Below, one piece after another: positions 14,996 to 23,162 of a DNA stretch of 38,591 nt. Origin of the DNA: Phycisphaerales bacterium (GTDB lineage: Bacteria > Planctomycetota > Phycisphaerae > Phycisphaerales > UBA1924). Every line of letters starts with the position of its first letter. Position 1 is the stretch's first letter. The position numbers were made by a program, and so were the translations under genes. The stretch covers positions 1-38,591 of the forward strand of contig WGEO01000014.1 in the NCBI GenBank assembly GCA_015492715.1, in the 5' to 3' direction. Under the pieces are notes generated by a model, which had not been told where the DNA came from, searched no databases, and saw only the letters and a program-made list of their open reading frames with translations.

Positions 14996-15973
14996 TCAGG
15001 ACAGGGCGCTCAGGATCTGAATCCATGCACGGACGATCCCATCGGAGATGTGTTGGGGCAGCACGCTTCCGAGCACTCCCAACACCAGCGGTGTATTCAG
15101 CAGGATGAGAACGAGACATATGCCGATCATGGGTATGAGCCGGGGGTGGCGTGTCTTCATATGCGTGAGTCCGCGCCCCAGCGCGAACATATGCCTGCGG
15201 GTCATGGGCTGAGAGGAGGATCCACACTCGGAACAGGGCGCATCGTTCGATCGGGAATAGCCGCACCTCGGGCAGACGAGATCGGTATCCAATTCACTCT
15301 GTATCGTTCTCCGTGCGGCGTGCCCGACGATGAGCAGGTAGGCCAGGGCGCTACCCGCCCGCATACCGGCGATTCCCGTCTGTCCGACCGCAAGCCCGCG
15401 CATGGGTCCTTCACCATGCAGGAGCGGCGCGTAGGCGAGCGTCCACCAGACACGATGGAGCAGCGCCACGAGTGCTGGAAGAGGCAGCGCCGCAATCGCC
15501 GAACGGAACGCGGTTCGCATCACGATCGCCGATGTGGATGAGCTGAAAGAACCGCGCACGGTCGGAAACCCGTACCTGAAGAATGTCGGGACGGCCAGTG
15601 TGCAGACACCGAGATGCAGTAGGACGAGTAACACCCCACGACCAGGCGCGTCCCGTGTGGCGACATGCCAGACAAGGCCTGTCCACCTTGTCTTTGATTC
15701 CCCTGTCGTCCGCACGCCTGTCAGCGTGGAGGGACCATGCGGAGGTCTGCCGGCCAGCGCCTCGACGGATAGTTGTGTCGCCGGCAGCATCGGCTCGAGC
15801 ATCAGCGCTCGCTGGTCAATCCATTCTGCGACGGGTCGGATATGGGTGAGTCCTGCGAGCAGGGCGCCGAGATACGCGCATACGACAATCACGAACAGCG
15901 TGCCGAAGCACCGGAGCCGCGTTGCTCGGATCCAAGAATGAACAATGTGGCGCATCACGGCGGGGGCACGCAT
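14996..15973 (-). CDS. Membrane protein with C-terminal-side zinc ribbon
   Basis: About 325 residues if started at ATG 15973, which has GGAG six bases upstream. The frame stays open further upstream to 16315. Hydrophobic helices include TLFVIVVCAYLGALLAGL, GVLLVLLHLGVCTLAVP, SALAYLLIVGHA and LIPMIGICLVLILLNTPLVLGVLGSVL. Between the last two is a four-cysteine motif, CPRCGYSRSNDAPCSECG, a CPxCGY zinc ribbon like that found in many planctomycete membrane proteins, including the one at 28126-28614. It lies inside the putative element. The function is unknown. Its start overlaps the end of the upstream broken gene, so the two were probably cotranscribed. Confidence 0.65.
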   Translation of the reverse strand: MRAPAVMRHIVHSWIRATRLRCFGTLFVIVVCAYLGALLAGLTHIRPVAEWIDQRALMLEPMLPATQLSVEALAGRPPHGPSTLTGVRTTGESKTRWTGLVWHVATRDAPGRGVLLVLLHLGVCTLAVPTFFRYGFPTVRGSFSSSTSAIVMRTAFRSAIAALPLPALVALLHRVWWTLAYAPLLHGEGPMRGLAVGQTGIAGMRAGSALAYLLIVGHAARRTIQSELDTDLVCPRCGYSRSNDAPCSECGSSSQPMTRRHMFALGRGLTHMKTRHPRLIPMIGICLVLILLNTPLVLGVLGSVLPQHISDGIVRAWIQILSALS

Positions 15974-16951
15974 GGATCGCTCCGAAGAACGGTTGTCGTT
16001 GTTGTCTCGGGGCCGGAGTCCGTGCCTGTCCCAGAGCATGTTCTGCACAAGAACCAGGTCTTTCCCATCTCCGTCCATGTCCGCGTCCCGGGTCGACTCC
16101 AGTAGCAGGTGTCCGTGCCCGGTGCCGTCTGGCGACGCCCCATCAGTGTCCATGGGCCTGTGCCCGGTGTCCACGCTCCGTACACGCGAGTGCAACCGGA
16201 GCAAGGCCACTGGCATGATGTCGACACCGTTGAGGCTCCAAAGAATGTCTCCTCGACGGTCGTTGTGAAGCCGTTCAGCATAGCCTCTACGCCGCTGTAC
16301 CCTTGTTCGCTGCATGGCAGAGAGCTATTGACTACCAGTGCAGAGAGCGTCGGGGCGACCGCCCATCCGTTGGCACAAAGCATGTCCATAGCCTGAGTTG
16401 GGTGCAATGAATGTTCCACGAACTCGGCCGCGGGATCGCCTATGAAGAGGCCGAGCGGCATCTCAAGTGGATCCTGTGGCGGTATTTGTAAGGCTTCAAA
16501 GTCGAAGGCGAGTGTTCCCAACTCCGGATCCGCGACGAACTGGGGGGCGGTTTCAAGATGTCTTCCTACCCACGCTGCTGCTTCACCCTTTGTCGCGTTC
16601 TGCCATCCCCACATCGTCCAGTGATCGCCGACCTCTCGCTGGAACCACAGAACGGTTACATTCCCAGTCACCGCGAGATTGGGGTCCATCCACGCCAGAA
16701 AGCCTTTGACCTGCTCACCCTCACCGGCGGGAGCAAAGGTCCAATTGCCTTCGGTGATTCGAATCCAGGACACCATCGGATCGACGCTGGCAGCCTGAGG
16801 CCATGACTGGCCTTTCACAACCGAAGGCACGAGCATGACAGTAAGTGCTAATGCCCCCCCTCAGCCCCCATGCCCTTCGAGAGGATGGGATGCGCTCCTG
16901 TGATGCAACAGAAGTCTGAGGTTCCCCGACATGTGTCGCTCTGTTGCTCAT
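15955..16951 (-). pseudogene. Frameshifted gene for a secreted protein of unknown function
   Basis: The central frame (16836 down to about 16250) encodes a natural-looking exported protein, with segments such as VTVLWFQREVGDHWTMWGWQNA and GTLAFDFEALQIPPQDP. Upstream, ATG 16951 has a strong AAGGGAG five bases away but is in another frame. Removing one G from the seven-G run (C-run at 16854-16860) would join it into a normal signal peptide: SSRRAWGLRG then ALALTVMLVPSVVKGQS. Downstream, near 16235-16265, the more natural reading seems to move to a third segment in the frame of the next gene (GDILWSLNGVDIM, then DADMDGDGKDLVLVQ, an EF-hand/dockerin-like Ca-binding pattern). In the original frame the remaining codons to 15955 give a Trp/Thr/Cys-rich tail that looks like a shadow. 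It is either a decaying gene, two sequencing errors, or a phase-variable G tract. Confidence 0.5.
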
Positions 16952-17218
16952 CTTCGCTCCCTTTCCCTGGCAGGCCCCACGATGGTGATGCACATGCTAA
17001 CGGATGGCATCATCGACCGCAAGAACCTGGCCCAAGGAACAGGATCATGTCCGGACATTGGAGATGGGATGTGGATAAATGCCATGGAGGGTGCGAATGA
17101 CCCGGAGGATTCACGGTTCTCGAACATGCGCGCCCGCTTCGATCCTCACAGACCGATCCGTGTGCCGGTGGCTGCGTTGACTCGCCCAGCCGCGCGGCGG
17201 CTCCTGTCCCGACACACG
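16952..17218. other. Non-coding part of the putative element
   Basis: About 270 bases between the start of the broken gene and the pgi-end repeat. No supported gene is seen. It should contain the promoter for the - strand genes of the element; the ribosome-binding site of the broken gene is at 16957-16963. I see no integrase fragment or inverted repeat. Confidence 0.4.
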
Positions 17219-17268
17219 CCTACACCACCCACTCGGTCTCGACGAGTGTCTGGCGCACCTTCTGCAGG
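17219..17268. repeat. pgi: Direct repeat copy 2 (attR-like, within intact pgi)
   Basis: The same 50 bases as 14921-14970 except for one base. Here they form the genuine C-terminal codons and stop of pgi, so the gene stays intact. Confidence 0.95.
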
Positions 17269-18635
17269 TGCTCCTCATAGCCCCGGCGCCCCATGAGCCC
17301 GAAGGTCGCCTGCTTGCCAAGTTCCACCGCGGGCTGGTCGTAGGCGTTGACGCCCAGCATCAGCCCCGCGTAGGCCGTCGTCATCTGCCACAGCCAGATG
17401 AACTCCCCCACATGTTGTGCGTCGATCGTGGGGAACCGGATGGTCAGGTTCGGGCGACGACTCTCCACCAGCGCATACTCGGTCGCCCGCTTCTCGGCAT
17501 TGAGCAGTTGTGCCAGCGTCTTTCCTTCGAGATATGCCAGTGCCTCGACGCCCAGCCCTTTCGGGATGGCGATGTCGTGCTCGCCGAAATCCTCGACCTC
17601 GACGAACGCGATGACCTTGTCATTGGGTCCTTCGCGGTAGAGCTGGACCTGCGAGTGCTGATCGGTGGTGCCCAGGGCCTTGATGGGCGTGAATCCCGCG
17701 AAGACCTCCTCACCCCGTGTATCGACGCGTTTGCCGAGGCTCTCGGCCCACAACTGGCGGAACCAGTCGGCCAGCATGTACAGCGCGTTGCTGTAGGGCA
17801 TCATGACATGATTCGTCTTGCCCTTGCGGGCCGCGAGCTCGACCAGCAGCGTGGCGAGCAGAGCCGCGGGGTTCTCACGCAGCGACGGGACGCGGCAGCG
17901 TTCGTCCATCGTCGCCGCACCATCCAGCAGCCCCTCGACATCGATCCCGACCATCATCGAACTGAAGAGCCCCACCGGGCTGAGCACGCTGAACCTGCCG
18001 CCGACGCCCTCGGGCACGGGGAGCGTGGCATATCCCTCGCGATCGCAGATCGAACGCATGGTGCCCTTGGCGGGATCGGTGATCGCAACGATCTGCTCGC
18101 GGTGACGGTCGCCAAGCTCGCGCCTGAGCATGTCGCGGACGATCATGAACTGGGCGGCGGTCTCGGCGGTCTCGCCCGATTTGCTGATCACATTGACGAG
18201 CGTGCGGTCCAGCCCGCCCAACGCCCGGCAGGCGTCGAGCACCGCCCCGAAGTTCGCCGGGTCCACATTGTCTACGACGAACAGACGGGGACGCCCCTCG
18301 CGCACGCGATCGTGCAGATTCCAGGTCGGCGGGTTCAGGGCGCTGTGCAGGGCGATGTTGCCCAGGGCAGATCCCCCGATTCCGAGCACGAGCAGGTTGT
18401 CGTATTGCCCCTGGCGTTCGTCTGCAACAGCCCGACAGGCCGAGATGTGCTCCTCGCGTAACGCGTGGGGCAGCAGGCGCCATCGCTCCCACCCCGTCCC
18501 GCGGGTCTCCTCCAGGCGGGCCGTCAGGTGCTCGACGGCCTTCTGGGCCTCGCCCGCCGGGTCCAGTCGCGCCGGATCCAGCCCGTGGAGCCCAACCCTC
18601 TCCGACAGACAGTTCGCATAGTCGATCCTGAGCAT
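17220..18635 (-). CDS. pgi: Glucose-6-phosphate isomerase
   Basis: A 471-residue enzyme that interconverts glucose 6-phosphate and fructose 6-phosphate in glycolysis and gluconeogenesis. Family marks are LVLGIGGSALGN and NVISKSGETAETAAQF for sugar-phosphate binding, GGRFSVLSPVGLFSSMMVGID, MMPYSNALYMLADWFRQLWAESLGKR and the C-terminal ANAYDQPAVE-type motif (GVNAYDQPAVELGK). ATG 18635 (MLRIDYANCLSE) is preferred over upstream in-frame codons. The length is typical of the shorter bacterial GPI form. It is divergent from ppa, 77 bases apart. Its last 50 bases are duplicated at 14921-14970. Confidence 0.96.
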   Translation of the reverse strand: MLRIDYANCLSERVGLHGLDPARLDPAGEAQKAVEHLTARLEETRGTGWERWRLLPHALREEHISACRAVADERQGQYDNLLVLGIGGSALGNIALHSALNPPTWNLHDRVREGRPRLFVVDNVDPANFGAVLDACRALGGLDRTLVNVISKSGETAETAAQFMIVRDMLRRELGDRHREQIVAITDPAKGTMRSICDREGYATLPVPEGVGGRFSVLSPVGLFSSMMVGIDVEGLLDGAATMDERCRVPSLRENPAALLATLLVELAARKGKTNHVMMPYSNALYMLADWFRQLWAESLGKRVDTRGEEVFAGFTPIKALGTTDQHSQVQLYREGPNDKVIAFVEVEDFGEHDIAIPKGLGVEALAYLEGKTLAQLLNAEKRATEYALVESRRPNLTIRFPTIDAQHVGEFIWLWQMTTAYAGLMLGVNAYDQPAVELGKQATFGLMGRRGYEEHLQKVRQTLVETEWVV

Positions 18636-18712
18636 GGCGACAGGATAGCGGGCGGGGCCCGTGTGGCACATGAGGGCAGCGGGCGGCGGGCACACGCGGG
18701 CTATGGTTGCCC

Positions 18713-19276
18713 ATGATCCATCCCTGGCATGATGTCACGCCCGGCGTCGCGAATCACGACCTGCCCGGGCATGTCCGCGCGATCATCGAGATCCCCAAGG
18801 GCTCCAGCAACAAGTATGAACTCGACAAGGTCTCCGGCATGCTCTGTCTGGATCGCGTCCTCTCCAGCGCCGTGTACTACCCCGCCAACTACGGGTTCAT
18901 CCCCCAGACCCTCGCCCAGGACGATGATCCGCTGGACATCCTCGTCTTCTGCACGGAGAAGATCCCGCCCCTGTGCATCTGCGACGCCCGCGTCGTGGGC
19001 ATGATGACCATGGTCGACGACGGGCAGCCGGACCACAAGATCATCGGCGTGCTCAGCAACGATCCGGAGTACGCCGAGTATCGCAACGCATCGAACTTCC
19101 CTCGCCACACCTTCAAGATGCTCAAGCGGTTCTTCGAGGACTACAAGATGCTGGAGGACAAGGAGGTGGAGGTGGACGAGATCATGCCCGCCGAGGCCGC
19201 CCACGCCGTGATCTCCGATGCCCTGGATCGCTACTGGCGCGAGCGTCAGCGGGGCGGGATGAAGGGACTGAGTTAG
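18713..19276 (+). CDS. ppa: Inorganic pyrophosphatase (family I)
   Basis: A 187-residue soluble enzyme hydrolysing pyrophosphate to phosphate. Recognised by IIEIPKGSSNKYELDK, VYYPANYGFIPQTLAQDDDPLDILVF (the DxDPxD metal-binding signature), DHKIIGVLSNDP and FFEDYKMLEDKEVEV. ATG 18713 is used; a TTG two codons earlier is possible. No clear ribosome-binding site is present, so it may be translated from a short leader. A 7-bp hairpin follows the stop. Confidence 0.95.
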   Translation: MIHPWHDVTPGVANHDLPGHVRAIIEIPKGSSNKYELDKVSGMLCLDRVLSSAVYYPANYGFIPQTLAQDDDPLDILVFCTEKIPPLCICDARVVGMMTMVDDGQPDHKIIGVLSNDPEYAEYRNASNFPRHTFKMLKRFFEDYKMLEDKEVEVDEIMPAEAAHAVISDALDRYWRERQRGGMKGLS

Positions 19277-19277
19277 C

Positions 19278-19298
19278 GAGAACGGCTCTGTCGTTCTC
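19278..19298 (+). other. Hairpin after ppa
   Basis: A perfect 7-bp stem GAGAACG/CGTTCTC (19278-19284/19292-19298) with a 7-base loop lies directly after the ppa stop. No T-run follows, so it is either a message 3'-end stabiliser or part of a Rho-dependent terminator. Confidence 0.45.
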
Positions 19299-19330
19299 CA
19301 TGGCATCGCCCTGCGAGGTATCCTCTTTCG

Positions 19331-19900
19331 GTGCATCACGACCTCGAACGCATCCTGATCGATCGCGACGAGATCGCCCTGCGGGTCCATGAACTGGGCG
19401 AGCAGATCGCCGCCGATCTGCTGGGCGAGCTCGATCGCGAGGGTTCGGCGCCGGACGCCTCGGGGAGGATCGTGCTGGTTCCGATCATGGTCGGATCGGT
19501 GATCTTCCTGGCGGACCTGATGCGCCAGTTGCCCATGAAACTCAGCCTCGGGCTCGTCGCCGTGACCAGTTATCCCGGGCAGAGCACAACCAGCAAGGGG
19601 GCGCAACTGAGGTCGGAACTGCCCACAGACTTGTCGGGCAAGCATGTGCTCATCATCGATGACATCCTCGACTCGGGACGCACGCTCGCGATGATCCGCT
19701 CGCTCATCCTCGAGCAGAACCCCGCAAGCTGCCGCATCTGCGTCCTGCTCGACAAGCAGACGGAGCGTGCCGAGGAGGTGCCCGTGGACTATGCGGGGTT
19801 CACGATCCCCGATGCGTTCGTCGTAGGCTACGGGCTCGATTACGACGGGCACTACCGCAACCTGCCCGACATCGGGGTATTGCGCGTCGAGGGAGCCTGA
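19331..19900 (+). CDS. hpt: Hypoxanthine phosphoribosyltransferase
   Basis: A 189-residue purine-salvage enzyme that makes IMP or GMP from the base and PRPP. The PRPP-binding loop VLIIDDILDSGRTLAMI is clear. Other marks are VPIMVGSVIFLADLMRQL, VAVTSYPGQSTTSKG and the C-terminal PDAFVVGYGLDYDGHYRNLPDIGVL. Translation starts at GTG 19331. Its TGA at 19898-19900 shares its last base with the ATG of the next gene (TGATG), implying translational coupling with the PH-CoaE fusion. Confidence 0.95.
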   Translation: MHHDLERILIDRDEIALRVHELGEQIAADLLGELDREGSAPDASGRIVLVPIMVGSVIFLADLMRQLPMKLSLGLVAVTSYPGQSTTSKGAQLRSELPTDLSGKHVLIIDDILDSGRTLAMIRSLILEQNPASCRICVLLDKQTERAEEVPVDYAGFTIPDAFVVGYGLDYDGHYRNLPDIGVLRVEGA

Positions 19901-21027
19901 TGTCGGCGTACATCCCTTCGGATGAGCAGGTGCACCTCTCGATCAAGCCGGCGCTGCGATCGATCGTCCTGCGTTCGCTCCCGACGGCCATCGGACTAGC
20001 GCTCACCGCCGCCCTGACCTCATGGGCGCTGGCGTCGACGGGATGGGCGGGGTCGCGCCGGCCGGTGCTCTACGCGGCCGGGGGACTGCTGGGGGCTCGC
20101 GTGCTGTGGGAGGTGCTCGTCTGGCTCAGCCGGCGGTATGTCCTGACCGACCAGCGCGTCATGAGCATCTCCGGCGTCATCGTCCGCCAGGTGCGCGAGG
20201 TGCCTCTGGCACGCGTGCAGAACACCGTCCTCGTGCGCTCCCTGGGAGAGCGCCTGTTCGGCCTTGGCACAGTCGGCGTGGCATCAGCCGGGAGCGCATG
20301 GATCGAAGTCGCGTGGGTCATGATCGCCCACCCGGCCCACCGACTCGACGCGATCCGACAAGCCATGCGGGGCCTGCCACGGCGCGAAGGCCCGTTGGTT
20401 ATCGGACTCGTCGGGGGCATCGGATCCGGCAAGAGCGAGGTCGCGCGCGTGCTCGCCGACGAGGGATGTGTCGTGATCGACTCCGACGCCGAGGCCCGCC
20501 GCCTGATCCAGTCTACATCGGTCCGCGACACACTGGTTTCCTGGTGGGGCGATGAGATCCTCGCCGAGGACGGGACCGTGGATCGAAAAAAGGTGGCGCA
20601 GATCGTGTTTTCCGATCCCGAGGAACGCAAGCGCCTGGAGGGTCTCCTCCATCCGCTGATTCACGAGGCTCGCCAGCGGAAGATACGAGAAAACGCGGAT
20701 GTCCCGGCGATCGTGATCGATGCGCCCCTGCTGTACGAGGCCGGGGTGGATCGCGAGTGTGACGCGGTCATCTTCGTGGATGCTCCCAGGGAGGTCCGCC
20801 TTGCCCGCGTTCGCGAGCATCGTGGCTGGGATGAGGACGAACTCGCCCGGCGGGAGGTAAGCCAGATGACCATCGAGGAGAAGCGGCGACGAGCGGATGT
20901 CGTGATCCGGAATGATGCGTCGCTGGAAGAACTCCGTCGACGAGTGCGTCGGGTATTCTCGGACCTTCGGGATCGGCTTTCTGGGACATCCGAGGCGAGA
21001 GGGCGGGATAGTGCCCAGGCTCGTTGA
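19900..21027 (+). CDS. coaE: Fusion of membrane bacterial-PH domain and dephospho-CoA kinase
   Basis: 375 residues with two unrelated parts in one frame. Residues ~20-75 contain two hydrophobic segments (SLPTAIGLALTAALTSWALA and VLYAAGGLLGARVLWEVLVWL). Residues ~78-155 match the bPH_2/DUF304 (YdbS/YdbT) pattern: RRYVLTDQRVMSISGVIVRQVREVPLARVQN then GLGTVGVASAG. From ~168 there is a complete CoaE: P-loop GLVGGIGSGKSEVA (Lys at ~178), DSDAEARRLI, DGTVDRKKVAQIVF, HPLIHEARQRKI, IDAPLLYEAG and FVDAPREVRLARV. CoaE phosphorylates dephospho-CoA, the last step of coenzyme A synthesis, and is normally a soluble protein of ~200 residues. An internal ATG near 20365 could start a separate CoaE but has no ribosome-binding site. 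The fusion would place the enzyme on the cytoplasmic membrane face. Confidence 0.9.
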   Translation: MSAYIPSDEQVHLSIKPALRSIVLRSLPTAIGLALTAALTSWALASTGWAGSRRPVLYAAGGLLGARVLWEVLVWLSRRYVLTDQRVMSISGVIVRQVREVPLARVQNTVLVRSLGERLFGLGTVGVASAGSAWIEVAWVMIAHPAHRLDAIRQAMRGLPRREGPLVIGLVGGIGSGKSEVARVLADEGCVVIDSDAEARRLIQSTSVRDTLVSWWGDEILAEDGTVDRKKVAQIVFSDPEERKRLEGLLHPLIHEARQRKIRENADVPAIVIDAPLLYEAGVDRECDAVIFVDAPREVRLARVREHRGWDEDELARREVSQMTIEEKRRRADVVIRNDASLEELRRRVRRVFSDLRDRLSGTSEARGRDSAQAR

Positions 21028-21052
21028 TGAATCGTGGATTCCCCGTGCGGGG

Positions 21053-21081
21053 TTGGCCGATGATGGAACCCCGGCTATACT
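21053..21081 (+). promoter_or_regulatory. Sigma-70-type promoter of rho
   Basis: TTGGCC (21053-21058) and TATACT (21076-21081) are separated by 17 bases, the optimum. It lies just after the coaE stop and about 250 bases ahead of the rho start. Confidence 0.7.
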
Positions 21082-21329
21082 GCGTGCGGATCGCAAGTGG
21101 CCGCTCGCGGAGTCCGCCTGCGGCCGACCCTTGTGCCAGCATCTGGTGAACTCGGATCGGGTGTCGTTGTGGGGAGCGATCGACTCTACCGGCGGCTGAT
21201 CCGTTCCACGCACGCGGGATTACCACGATTGCGCCTGGCACCCTGATCGGGTGCATGCGTGAGTTGAGGGCGAGTTCATGCGAGGCCGAGTCCGGCGCCG
21301 CTTGCCCGTCTCGTTCAGAGAGAAGATCC
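21082..21329 (+). other. Long 5' leader of rho
   Basis: About 240 transcribed but non-coding bases are predicted between the promoter and the rho start. One clean 6-bp hairpin, GCACCC/GGGTGC (21238-21243/21249-21254), is visible. Long leaders that allow Rho to terminate its own message are known for rho genes in other bacteria; here that is inferred from position only. An upstream in-frame ATG at 21255 is not supported by a ribosome-binding site. Confidence 0.45.
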
Positions 21330-23054
21330 ATGCCCAGTAAGACGAAGGACACGGTCGAGGAGGCCCCGAAGACCCGCACGCGCACGCGCAAGACGCAGGC
21401 GAAGCAGGAGGGTGAGCAGAAGGCCTCGGTCAAGAAGGCGGATTCATCGCCCGGCGAGTCCAAGGCCGCGACAGAGCCCACAGCGGGCGGAGATGCGCCG
21501 AAGAAGCCTGACAAGGCGGGTGACAGCCAGACGCAGAGTACTTCCTCGACCGGCTCTCAGGAGTCGGCATCCGCTGCGAGCGCCTCGTGCAATGGGAGTG
21601 CTCAGCAGCAGGGCGGGTCTCGCTCATCGCGTCGCAACAAGCGGAAGAAGCGCCGCGGGCAGCAGTCTTCCCAGGGCGGCGGGGCGCGGAGTGTGCCCGA
21701 TCATGTGCTTCCGTCCGATGCGGAACTCGAGCGCGAGGCGGCGGAGCTGGAGAAGGCGATCGCCAACGCCGAGGCCAAGGGCGAGCCGACGGAGTCGTAC
21801 TCGATCAGCGAGTTGCAGCGGATGAGCCTCGACGAGTTGTTCGAGGTCGCCGACAAGGAGGGCCTGGAGGACTTTCACCATGTGCCCAAGCAGGACCTGA
21901 TCTTCAAGATCCTCAAGGCGCGTGCCGCCAAGCAGGGGATCATGTTCGGCGAGGGGACGCTGGAGATCATGTCCGACGGGTTCGGATTCCTCCGCAGCCC
22001 CGAGCAGAGTTATCTGCACGGGCCGGACGACATCTATGTGTCGCCCAGCCAGATCCGTCGATTCGGGCTTCGGAGGGGGATGATCGTCAAGGGGGCGATC
22101 CGTCCGCCGAAGGAGTCCGAGCGGTACTTCGCGCTGCTGCGTGTGGACAAGGTCAATGGTCGGGATCCGAAGGCCATCCATGATCTGGTGAACTTCGAGG
22201 ATCTGGTGCCGCTCCATCCGCACGAGCGGCTGGTGCTGGAGACCGAGCCGAATGTGATCGAGACGCGGGTGGTGGATCTGGTGGCGCCGATCGGCAAGGG
22301 CCAGCGGGCGCTGATCGTTGCCCCGCCGAGGACGGGCAAGACGGTGCTGCTGCAGAAGATGACCAAGGCGATCAGCACGAACTACCCGGATGTGAAGATC
22401 ATCGTGCTGCTGGTCGACGAGCGTCCGGAGGAGGTGACGGACTTCCGACGCAACACGGATCCGAGCGTGGAGGTGGTCGCCAGCACCTTCGACGAGCAGG
22501 CCCATCGCCATGTGCAGGTCGCCGAGATCGTGATCGAGAAGGCCAAGCGGATGGTGGAGTTCGGCGAGGATGTCGTGATCTTCCTGGACTCGATCACGAG
22601 GCTGGCCCGCGCGTACAACACGGAGATGCCTCACTCGGGCAAGATCATGACCGGCGGGATCGATGCCGGCGCTCTCCAGAAGCCCAAGAAGTTCTTCGGC
22701 GCGGCCCGTGCGATCGAGAACGGGGGGAGCCTGACGATCATCGGGACGGCGCTGGTGGACACGGGATCGAAGATGGACGAGGTCATCTTCGAGGAGTTCA
22801 AGGGCACGGGCAACTCCGAGTTGCACCTGGACCGCAAGCTCATGGAGAAGCGGATCTACCCCTGCATCGATGTGGGGGCCAGCGGCACGCGTCGCGAGGA
22901 GCTGCTGCTCGATCCGAAGGAGCTCGAGCTGGTCCACCGCCTGCGCAAGGTGCTCAGCGACATGAATGTGGTCGAGGCGATGGAACTGCTGCGGACCAAA
23001 CTGCTGAAGGTCAAGACCAACGCCGAGTTCCTGATGACGATGTCCCTGGGCTGA
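21330..23054 (+). CDS. rho: Transcription termination factor Rho with long N-terminal extension
   Basis: A 574-residue hexameric RNA helicase that terminates transcription. Residues 1-~115 are a low-complexity extension, first Lys/Thr/Glu-rich, then Ser/Gln/Gly-rich with a basic patch [12 protein letters not shown]. The conserved parts follow: the Rho N-terminal helical domain ([21 protein letters not shown]), the cold-shock-like RNA-binding domain ([18 protein letters not shown]), Walker A ([14 protein letters not shown]), [12 protein letters not shown], Walker B ([16 protein letters not shown]) and the Q/R-loop region ([19 protein letters not shown]). ATG 21330 has a weak purine-rich site (AGAGAGAAG). 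It is transcribed from its own promoter at 21053-21081. Confidence 0.96.
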   Translation: MPSKTKDTVEEAPKTRTRTRKTQAKQEGEQKASVKKADSSPGESKAATEPTAGGDAPKKPDKAGDSQTQSTSSTGSQESASAASASCNGSAQQQGGSRSSRRNKRKKRRGQQSSQGGGARSVPDHVLPSDAELEREAAELEKAIANAEAKGEPTESYSISELQRMSLDELFEVADKEGLEDFHHVPKQDLIFKILKARAAKQGIMFGEGTLEIMSDGFGFLRSPEQSYLHGPDDIYVSPSQIRRFGLRRGMIVKGAIRPPKESERYFALLRVDKVNGRDPKAIHDLVNFEDLVPLHPHERLVLETEPNVIETRVVDLVAPIGKGQRALIVAPPRTGKTVLLQKMTKAISTNYPDVKIIVLLVDERPEEVTDFRRNTDPSVEVVASTFDEQAHRHVQVAEIVIEKAKRMVEFGEDVVIFLDSITRLARAYNTEMPHSGKIMTGGIDAGALQKPKKFFGAARAIENGGSLTIIGTALVDTGSKMDEVIFEEFKGTGNSELHLDRKLMEKRIYPCIDVGASGTRREELLLDPKELELVHRLRKVLSDMNVVEAMELLRTKLLKVKTNAEFLMTMSLG

Positions 23055-23162
23055 CGGGGTCCGGAGAACCGTGGCGGGGGCGCGGGCGTAGGGAGAGGCC
23101 CGGCGCTTGCGGTGCAGGCGCGATCGGGCCGATACTCCGGTCTGGAAGGAGCCTTGCACGCG

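Larger units (their letters stand above)
14921..17268. mobile_element. Putative 2.3-kb integrated element at the 3' end of pgi
   Basis: The segment is bounded by a 50-base direct repeat (14921-14970 and 17219-17268) that is the last part of pgi including its stop codon. Inside are two - strand genes, one broken, whose sequence looks less GC-biased than the flanks. Without the segment, the pgi stop would lie six bases from the glycoside hydrolase stop at 14915, a tight convergent pair typical of the rest of the window. This is the layout expected of site-specific integration at a gene 3' end. No integrase, transposase or terminal inverted repeat is visible, so it may be a remnant or may have been mobilised in trans. 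Confidence 0.6.

Noticed and set aside
14971-17218. Insertion sequence with transposase
   Set aside because: No DDE motif, transposase-like protein or terminal inverted repeats are seen; the 50-bp repeats are too long for target-site duplications of an IS and coincide with a gene end.
20586-20592. A-AAA-AAG slippery heptamer in frame within the CoaE part
   Set aside because: It encodes the conserved Lys-Lys of DRKKVAQIVF. I see no downstream hairpin at the right distance and no meaningful product in the shifted frame, so programmed frameshifting is not supported.
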